Below, one piece after another: positions 54,296-61,600 of a stretch of 64,000 nucleotides of DNA (the stretch's first letter is position 1; each line of letters starts with the position of its first letter). Under the pieces are notes generated by a model, which had not been told where the DNA came from, did no database searches, and worked only from the letters and a program-made list of their open reading frames with translations. Source of the stretch: JBAYIE01 sp041665785 (GTDB lineage Bacteria; Bacteroidota; Bacteroidia; UKL13-3); the NCBI GenBank assembly GCA_041665785.1, contig JBAYIE010000004.1, forward strand, positions 81,135-145,134. Reading direction: 5' to 3'. Position numbers and translations under genes: made by a program.

Positions 54296-54904
54296 ATGAA
54301 AATTTTATGTGTAGGGCGTAATTACGCAGAACATGCTCGGGAATTGGGCAATGCTGTTCCGGAGGATCCGGTTATTTTTTCGAAACCTGATACGGCACTG
54401 TTAAAGAACGGTGATGACTTTTATTTACCTGAATTCAGTCAGGATATTCATCATGAGATTGAATTGGTCATTCGCATCAACAAGATGGGAAAGAAGATTC
54501 AGGAAAAATTTGCTCATACGTATTATAATGAGATCGGCGTGGGGATAGACTTTACAGCCCGTGATATGCAAAGCAAATTAAAGTCAAAAGGACTGCCCTG
54601 GGAGTTGGCAAAGGCATTTGACAGTTCGGCTGTATTAGGCGATTTTATTCAACCCGATATGGAACGTAAAGAACCGATTGCATTTCGGTTAGATAAAAAC
54701 GGAACTACCGTGCAACAGGGAATAACTACGGATATGATTTTCAGCTTTGATCAGATTGTGGCTTTTGTTTCAAACTATTTTACACTCAAAGTAGGCGATT
54801 TGATTTATACAGGTACCCCTTCCGGGGTTGGACGTGTTGTGGCAGGTGATCTGCTTACAGGATTTATAGGTGACAAGCAAATGCTCAGTTGCCGCGTGCG
54901 GTAA
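54296..54904 (+). CDS. Fumarylacetoacetate hydrolase (FAH) family protein
   Basis: 202 residues, a single FAH domain of the short (YcgM-like) type. It starts KILCVGRNYAEHARELGN; metal ligands are in DIHHEIELVIRI (two Glu) and GIDFTARDMQ (Asp); GDLIYTGTPSGVGRV closes the site. Family members hydrolyse or decarboxylate acyl-pyruvates and related C-C bonds. An oxaloacetate-tautomerase/acylpyruvase role is possible; the substrate is not determined. It is translationally close to the M3 peptidase (1-bp gap) and converges with the receiver-domain gene. Confidence 0.93.
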   Translation: MKILCVGRNYAEHARELGNAVPEDPVIFSKPDTALLKNGDDFYLPEFSQDIHHEIELVIRINKMGKKIQEKFAHTYYNEIGVGIDFTARDMQSKLKSKGLPWELAKAFDSSAVLGDFIQPDMERKEPIAFRLDKNGTTVQQGITTDMIFSFDQIVAFVSNYFTLKVGDLIYTGTPSGVGRVVAGDLLTGFIGDKQMLSCRVR

Positions 54905-54906
54905 GA

Positions 54907-55269
54907 TTAAAGTTGGGTTGAAGCGATGGCTCTGAATGTTTGTGCTGTCAAAGGTTTTATAAGAAAGTCTGAAACAAACGGATATTTTTTCGCCTTGTGC
55001 ATTTGTGATTCTTTATCGGAAGAAGATAGAATATAAACAACATCTTTCGGGCGGGGTTGGTATACATTCAAAAAGTCCCAGCCTGTTTTTTCCGGCATTT
55101 CAAGATCTACAAAAAGAATGCGCCTTTTAGAATCATTCTCATTGAAATAATCAAGTGCTTCATCAACAGAGGCAAAAGTTTGGATTGGGATACCAGGTAA
55201 AATGAGTTTACACACTTTACTTGTAATGAGTCTCATGGTATGAGAATCATCAATAATACATATTTCCAT
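54907..55269 (-). CDS. Single-domain (CheY-like) response regulator at the end of the adhesin operon
   Basis: 120 residues from the ATG at 55269 (MEICIIDDSHTMRLITSKVC); the frame is open to 55341 but that part overlaps the OmpA gene and is not receiver-like. Only a receiver domain: the acidic pair in IIDDS, phospho-acceptor Asp in RILFVDLEMPEKTGW, Ser/Thr in YILSSSDKE, Lys in FLIKPLTAQ. No output domain. It begins 7 bp after the PorE-like gene, so it should be made with the secretion and adhesin genes. The partner kinase is not in this operon. A control input to T9SS or gliding is an inference. Confidence 0.92.
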   Translation of the reverse strand: MEICIIDDSHTMRLITSKVCKLILPGIPIQTFASVDEALDYFNENDSKRRILFVDLEMPEKTGWDFLNVYQPRPKDVVYILSSSDKESQMHKAKKYPFVSDFLIKPLTAQTFRAIASTQL

Positions 55270-55276
55270 ATTTAAG

Positions 55277-57727
55277 TTATCTTTTTTCATCAATGGGTTT
55301 AATCTCGGGATCAGCAACAGGAGCGATGGATTTTCCGTCATTCAGAATCTCCGTATTTTCTTCATTCAAAAATCCGGTAACCTGAAATTCAGTACGTCGG
55401 TTGGCCTGGTGTTCCTCATCGGAACAGACACGTGTGATTTGCGTTCCTTCACATCCGCAATCGTTTACCAATTTTGTTTCACCATAACCTTTTCCAACAA
55501 TGCGTTCTCTTTGAATGCCTTTGCTGATGATATAATCTGCAGAGGCTTTGGCACGATTGTCAGAAAGAGTCAAATTGTATTTATAGGAGGCGCGGCAATC
55601 GGTATGAGAACCTAACTCAATTACGATATCCGGATTTTCCTGCATAAGCTTCACCAGCTTATCCAATTCTAAAGCAGCAGTTTTGCGTATGGTATATTTA
55701 CCAAGATCGAAATAAATATTTTCAATTTTGATGGCTTTACCGATAACGATTTCTTCCAATTCAAAATCACGCAGGTAATCGTATTCCCGTTCTTTGGATG
55801 AAAGACATTTGTTGTCGTTTGTACTGAGCTTTAAAGGAGGCTTTTTGAAATACCCTTTTTTAGTTGCACGCAATTGATATTGGTTCATGGCTTCCAATCC
55901 GACATAGCGGTATTTTCCATCTGTACCAGTAAGAACGGAATAGACCGTATCTTTTTTAGCGAAATCATAAATCCAAACGCGTGCTCCCGCAATAGGCAAT
56001 TTGGTATCTTTATCGGTTACGGTACCAGCAACTATACAGCCATAAGGAAGTTTTTTCAACGGGATTGTAATTACCGGCTGACTAAGAAGTGCAAGAGCTG
56101 TCAGTTGTTTCGGGTAGTAATCATCTGAAGCTGCATACATAATGTAAGAATGTTGATCCCAAAGTTTTGCAGTGAATTCTCCTTTTCCTGATGAGTCGGA
56201 TTTGATTGTATCTGCTGTTAACTGCTCAATTACCAGTACTTTTGATTCAGCAATAAGTTCGTTGGTAAGACTGTCAACCACACGAATAATAAAGGGTTGA
56301 GGTTTTGGAATGCTTACTTTATAAATATCATCATCGTTAAAACCACGTCGGCGGTTTGAACTAATAAATCCTTCTTTACAGGTTTGATCCAGAGCAATTC
56401 CAAAGTCATCGTATGCACTATTAACCGGTTCACCTAAGTTCTCTATTTCAGATGCTGGCAAATTGCATCGAAAAATATCCAATCCGCCAAAGCCCGGGTG
56501 ACCATCGCTGGAAAAGTAAAAAGTACCTTCGCGATCTATATAAGGGAATATTTCGTTGCCTTCAGTATTGACAGGTCTTCCTAAATTTACAGGTGTGGTC
56601 CAGTTGCCATTTTCATCACGTTGACTGGAGTATATATCTGTTCCGCCAAGACCCCCCGGCATATCTGAAACGAAATACAGAACACTATCGTTCAGCGACA
56701 AAGCAGGGTGTCCGATAGAATAATTATTGTTATTTAAATTCAGCGCTTTAACATGTTTCCATTCATTACCCACCTTAGTAGCACTGTATAGATTTAATTT
56801 ATTGATTCCGTCTTCTGATTTACGTGCTCTGCCTTTTATAAAGTTATTACGGGTAAAAATCATATAATCCTGCTTTTTGTTAAATACAGCAGGACCTTCA
56901 TGGTATTTGGAATTCACACTTTTACTGAAACCATTGATCAGAAATGCATCGGTTACAAACATCCCGGTTGTATCGATATAGCGATGGCTTAAGAAGCCGG
57001 CCATGGTCTTTGTATCGTTGCTGGTTTGACGAGTATCATCATCGTTGTAATGTATTTTCCTTCGTTTCGATTTTCCGGCAATGGTATCTATTCTAGGAGC
57101 AGTTTTGATGTCGGAAGTATCCGGGATATAATACAAGTCTAAAAAGTTGGATAAATCCCAGTCAAAAGTCCTTTGTACCACAGCTTTCGGTTTGCGGGCA
57201 GAACAAAAAACCAGGCCACTTTTATAAAATACCGGACTAAAATCGCTGTAAGCGGAATTGAAATTAGCCAGTGTTATTATGCTGTTGTTTTGAATGTTTT
57301 GCAGGTAATTTGATTCATAAGCTTTTGCAAAATTCAACCCTCTCTGGTCTGTCGGACATAACTGAGCATGTAAGCGAAAATAGTATGCAGACACATTGTA
57401 TTTTTTGTGGATTGCCAGCAGTTTGGCATACGACAATACAAAGTTGGAATCCTTCGGAAATTGGCGCACCAAAACAGCAAAAATGTTTTCAGCTTTCTGG
57501 GTATCGTAAACCTTTAAATAGGAATTGGCCAGATTTGGTAAAACAGCAATATTTTCTACATCGGCTTTCAATACGTCTTCATACGTTGCAATAGCTTGAA
57601 CATAGCTCATATTGCGAAAGTATTTATCGCCGATACGGGCTTTCAGGATCAATGAATTCTGTGCATTAGAAAACAGGGAAAGCAATATTCCGGATATAAG
57701 TAAAAGTAGGGTGATTGATCTTTTCAT
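55277..57727 (-). CDS. PorE-like OmpA-family protein of the T9SS/gliding apparatus
   Basis: 816 residues with the four-part layout known for PorE: TPR-like helices (about 30-130; YVQAIATYEDVLKADVENIA), a PD40 beta-propeller (about 150-480; HPALSLNDSVLYFVSDMPGG, FPYIDREGTFYFSSDG), a carboxypeptidase-regulatory-like domain (about 575-655) and a C-terminal OmpA domain (about 690-790; ELGSHTDCRASYKYN, LSDNRAKASADYI) that binds peptidoglycan. The signal peptide is MKRSITLLLLISGILLSLFSNAQ; no lipobox Cys. It is 8 bp downstream of a PorP/SprF gene and 7 bp upstream of a CheY-like gene. The role of linking the T9SS to the cell wall comes from studied PorE. Confidence 0.92.
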   Translation of the reverse strand: MKRSITLLLLISGILLSLFSNAQNSLILKARIGDKYFRNMSYVQAIATYEDVLKADVENIAVLPNLANSYLKVYDTQKAENIFAVLVRQFPKDSNFVLSYAKLLAIHKKYNVSAYYFRLHAQLCPTDQRGLNFAKAYESNYLQNIQNNSIITLANFNSAYSDFSPVFYKSGLVFCSARKPKAVVQRTFDWDLSNFLDLYYIPDTSDIKTAPRIDTIAGKSKRRKIHYNDDDTRQTSNDTKTMAGFLSHRYIDTTGMFVTDAFLINGFSKSVNSKYHEGPAVFNKKQDYMIFTRNNFIKGRARKSEDGINKLNLYSATKVGNEWKHVKALNLNNNNYSIGHPALSLNDSVLYFVSDMPGGLGGTDIYSSQRDENGNWTTPVNLGRPVNTEGNEIFPYIDREGTFYFSSDGHPGFGGLDIFRCNLPASEIENLGEPVNSAYDDFGIALDQTCKEGFISSNRRRGFNDDDIYKVSIPKPQPFIIRVVDSLTNELIAESKVLVIEQLTADTIKSDSSGKGEFTAKLWDQHSYIMYAASDDYYPKQLTALALLSQPVITIPLKKLPYGCIVAGTVTDKDTKLPIAGARVWIYDFAKKDTVYSVLTGTDGKYRYVGLEAMNQYQLRATKKGYFKKPPLKLSTNDNKCLSSKEREYDYLRDFELEEIVIGKAIKIENIYFDLGKYTIRKTAALELDKLVKLMQENPDIVIELGSHTDCRASYKYNLTLSDNRAKASADYIISKGIQRERIVGKGYGETKLVNDCGCEGTQITRVCSDEEHQANRRTEFQVTGFLNEENTEILNDGKSIAPVADPEIKPIDEKR

Positions 57728-57735
57728 GAATTGCC

Positions 57736-58665
57736 TTAGAAATACCGTGGTGTTATAACTTTACTCTTACCAAAACCAAGTTCATATCGTAAAATAATTT
57801 CATGTGTACCAGAAGTGTAGTTGCTTAGATTGGTGATGGTGTAATCATAAGCGTAACCAATCCTGAAATTGGAGGCCGCCTGCAATTCAATCATACCAAC
57901 AAACGAATCACCGGTACGATATGAAGCGCCCACTCCCAGAACATCGTAGAACCATACATTGGTATTCAGATCGAACTCCATGGGTGCACCTTCAACAAAT
58001 TTTGTAAGTATAGATGGTTTAATTTTCATATCGTCGCCATATTTGATAACAAAACCAGCCATCAGAAACATATGATCGTAGTGATTTACTTTGATGGATA
58101 CATCACGTGCAATTTTTATGCTGTATAAATTTGGAATGGAAAAGCCCAGGTAGTAGTTGTCAGAGTTGAGGTAGATCCCTGCTCCGGTACTTGGAATCCA
58201 GGTTGTTACATTTGTCTGAAAACCGATATCATCCGTTGTGGCGCCGGTGCTTAATATGGCTTGATTGAGACTGGCAGAATATCGCAATACACCTACTTTC
58301 AAACCCATCGAAAGCGTATTCCGGAAAAAGCGCATACGATACGCATAACAGCCATGAATACCGGTATTGTTGGTGTACCCGATTTTGTCATTGAAAATAA
58401 TTGCACCCAAACCGATTTTTTTATTACTGATGGGGGCGTCCAGGCTCAGTGTTTGCGAAACAGGTGCTCCTTCAACTCCTATCCATTGTGCCCGGCCCAA
58501 CAAGGTCATACTAAAAACTTCCCGGCTGCCCGCATAGGCAGGATTAAGTGTCATCGTATTAAACATGTATTGTGAATACATGGCTTCCTGTTGAGCTGAA
58601 AGATCCTTGACCAGCATGCCAAGCATCAGGAAGAATATGCCGTATTTGTATATTATATTTTTCAC
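57736..58665 (-). CDS. PorP/SprF-family type IX secretion outer-membrane protein
   Basis: 309 residues, standard length. The signal peptide ends at ...DLSAQ; the mature N-terminus QEAMYSQYMFNTMTLNPAYAGS is the family hallmark, followed by GRAQWIGVEGAPVSQTLS and an outer-membrane beta-barrel of about 14 strands, ending LRYELGFGKSKVITPRYF. PorP/SprF proteins help secrete or attach type B (CHU_C) adhesins; SprF acts with SprB in gliding. Here the gene lies 7 bp after a giant type B adhesin, the same pairing. The cargo is therefore almost certainly that adhesin. Confidence 0.96.
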   Translation of the reverse strand: MKNIIYKYGIFFLMLGMLVKDLSAQQEAMYSQYMFNTMTLNPAYAGSREVFSMTLLGRAQWIGVEGAPVSQTLSLDAPISNKKIGLGAIIFNDKIGYTNNTGIHGCYAYRMRFFRNTLSMGLKVGVLRYSASLNQAILSTGATTDDIGFQTNVTTWIPSTGAGIYLNSDNYYLGFSIPNLYSIKIARDVSIKVNHYDHMFLMAGFVIKYGDDMKIKPSILTKFVEGAPMEFDLNTNVWFYDVLGVGASYRTGDSFVGMIELQAASNFRIGYAYDYTITNLSNYTSGTHEIILRYELGFGKSKVITPRYF

Positions 58666-58672
58666 CTGTGTA

Positions 58673-61600
58673 TTATCTGCTAATGGTTAAGAATTTGGAA
58701 GAGCGGTGAGTAACATCAAATTCATCTGTGAATTCAAGAATATAGAAATAGGTACCATCCGGAATTTTATCGCCAATAACAATTCCTTTTTTGGCACCAC
58801 CATCCCATGAATTATCGTAGTCTTCTTGTTCGAAAATCAGATTACCCCAACGGTTGTATACAGCGAAATACAAACGGTACCCTTTCGGATTATCGATGTA
58901 GAAATAATCGTTCAGACCATCTCCGTTAGGAGAGAATCCGGTAGGAATTTTAACCGGTATTTTTGGCTCTGTAAGTAACAGTATAGTAGGTTCGTTTTCT
59001 TTTGGCTTGCTGTCAGCATTTGGATCCGGATTGATGCCATTGGTTGAAGCATCAGAGGCCAATTGTGTTCCGGTTGAATCTGTACCAAATGCAAAAGCAG
59101 TATTCAGGAATGGGCCATATTTGCCATTTGGACTTATTCGTATCCGGAATGAAATGCTATCAGAAGCAAATGGTGCCAGATTACTTAATGATGCAACCAG
59201 CAACGTGGTATCCGTTGATCCATTGAAACTGTTGTTGGCTTGAATCGTGCTTCCTGACTGGATCGTACCAATCACTGTGAAGGTAGTTGGCGACGGGAAT
59301 GTTTTCATCAGGTTATCGCTGATCTGAACATTCTTCAATGGCATCACACTGTAATTCTTCACATAAAGAGTATAGGTTACTACCTGATCGCCATTCTGAT
59401 TTACTTCCGGAACAGAAACTGATTTTGCAATACCAATAACCGGTACCGGAATAAAGGAGAATTCAGTTGGTTCATTGTTGATGCTGTCGCGTGGATTTCC
59501 GGTACCCAACGGATCCGGATTGTTACCGGCAGTTGAAGTATCTGATGTGTTGTAACCACCAATAGTATCGTAAGCCGTTCCAAATGCAATGTTATTAAAT
59601 GGTCCGAATACTCCTTTTGGATTTACATTTATGAGGAAAGAAATGGTGGCTGTAGTTCCCGGGCTTAATGTGCTGTTTGCACTGTCCAACAATCGAATTG
59701 CACTGTTTCCGTTAAATGTTCCTATTGCGGTTAAAGCACCAGAGGCAACAGGAGCCGATTTAACAGTGAAAGTAGATGGAGCAGGAATTGTTTTTTTCAA
59801 GTCATCCAAAACCTGAATGCCTCTCAATTCAACGTTGCCATAATTTTTTACAAAAATTACAAACCCGATATCGTATGTGCTATCACCTTGCAGTACTGGA
59901 GCAGTAGCGCGTTTAGACAGACCGATTAAAGGACGCGGAACAAACTTTGCATTTTTAGCCAGTGAGTCTCCTGTACGTTTAATATCTATTGGTAGATTTA
60001 CAGAAACCGAATTTCTGATTGTATCTAAGGTGAATGTACTATCAATTCGACCTTTTACGAATAATAGAATGGAATCGTTCTTGTTCCAATTTCTGTTCAA
60101 AGTTAATGCTCCGGATGCTGGCTGATAATTTCCATCCGGTGTTGTCATACTACCAATACTTAAACCATTACCGGGTTGATCTGCTACCGTGATTACTTCA
60201 CCGGAATCTATTCTTGAAGCTCCATGATTGGTAATTGTAATAGTATATCCAATGCTATCACCTGCATAACGCGATGTGGTTTCACTGTTCTTTACAATGC
60301 TTAGGTTTGCAGTTCTTTCAACCGGGGTAGTTACAGTATCTGAATTGATATGAATGATGATATTACCCGTATCTTTAGCAGTAGCACTCGCATAATTTGC
60401 AACTTCGTGATCAGTCATATCAGTCATCGTAATGCGATGCCAGGCTTTCAGGATTACACTATCACCAAATTTTAAGGTGTCGATGATTCCGGCTGAAGGT
60501 AAAATCCAGGAAGCATTATTATCAGTTACTTCAATTTGATGCAGGTCGATGTTACCAGTATTGTTAACGGTAATTTCATATAGAAGTGAATCGCCCACAT
60601 TAATAAATGGTCCTGCTGAAATCATGCGTTTACTTAATGACAATGAAGAAACTGCCGGGGGTAAAGCATTACAGTTCGGTGTAGCTGGAGGGTAACTAAT
60701 CTCTATCGTATCAGAAGGATTGATACTGATAACCAATTTTGCTTTTGGTCTTACACCAAGGAATCCATCGTCGCAAGGTCTCCATACTCCATCCGCGAAG
60801 CACCAACCCGGCCAACTTGTTGGATTACCAGTGAGATCCGGTTTTGTTCCTGCATATAATACATCCGCTTCCAATGGTAGTCCGGATGAAACAGGCATTA
60901 TCGTCAATGGAGATCCATCGCCATTCAACCATTGTATGCTTACCGGATTGAGACTATCAGGAGTGAAGTTTGGTGTAACTTTATAATGTACATAAGGAAC
61001 ATCGCTGATACATTTTGGTGCAGCAGATATTTGTAATCCCCGAATAATCCGAACAATTATAGTTGCTGTATCACAGTTTGAAGAGTCGCATAACATGTAA
61101 GTCAGGTTATAGGTACCTTCCCATGTGCCAACAGGAATTTGAACCTGACCCGTACTATCGATCGACACTCCGGTCATTCCATCATTGTTTACCAGGGAGA
61201 TATTGAGCGATTGAGATGCAATTGCAGGCGCATTGTTGACAGAATCGTTCCACAATACACTTCCCAATATTCCTCCCTTTGCGCCATCTACCGGAATGTT
61301 GGAATAGTCATCTAAAACGGCATTGATAAGAGAACGTACACGTACTTTTTTGGAGCCCGTACTATCGCCATGTAATTTTACATCATCCGGTAGACGAACT
61401 ACAAAATGGTTGTTTATGCTATCGGCTGTGTATGTTGGTGTAATGCGTGCCTGTATTTGCAACAATATAGTTTGTCCTTTTGCAAAAGTATTGGACAAGG
61501 TCAGTTGACCATTGAAGGTGTTGAATGCGCCAAAGGAAGATGAAGCTGAACCAAGGATTAATCCGGCATCTGCTTGTTCAAGAATGGTTACTTTTTCACC

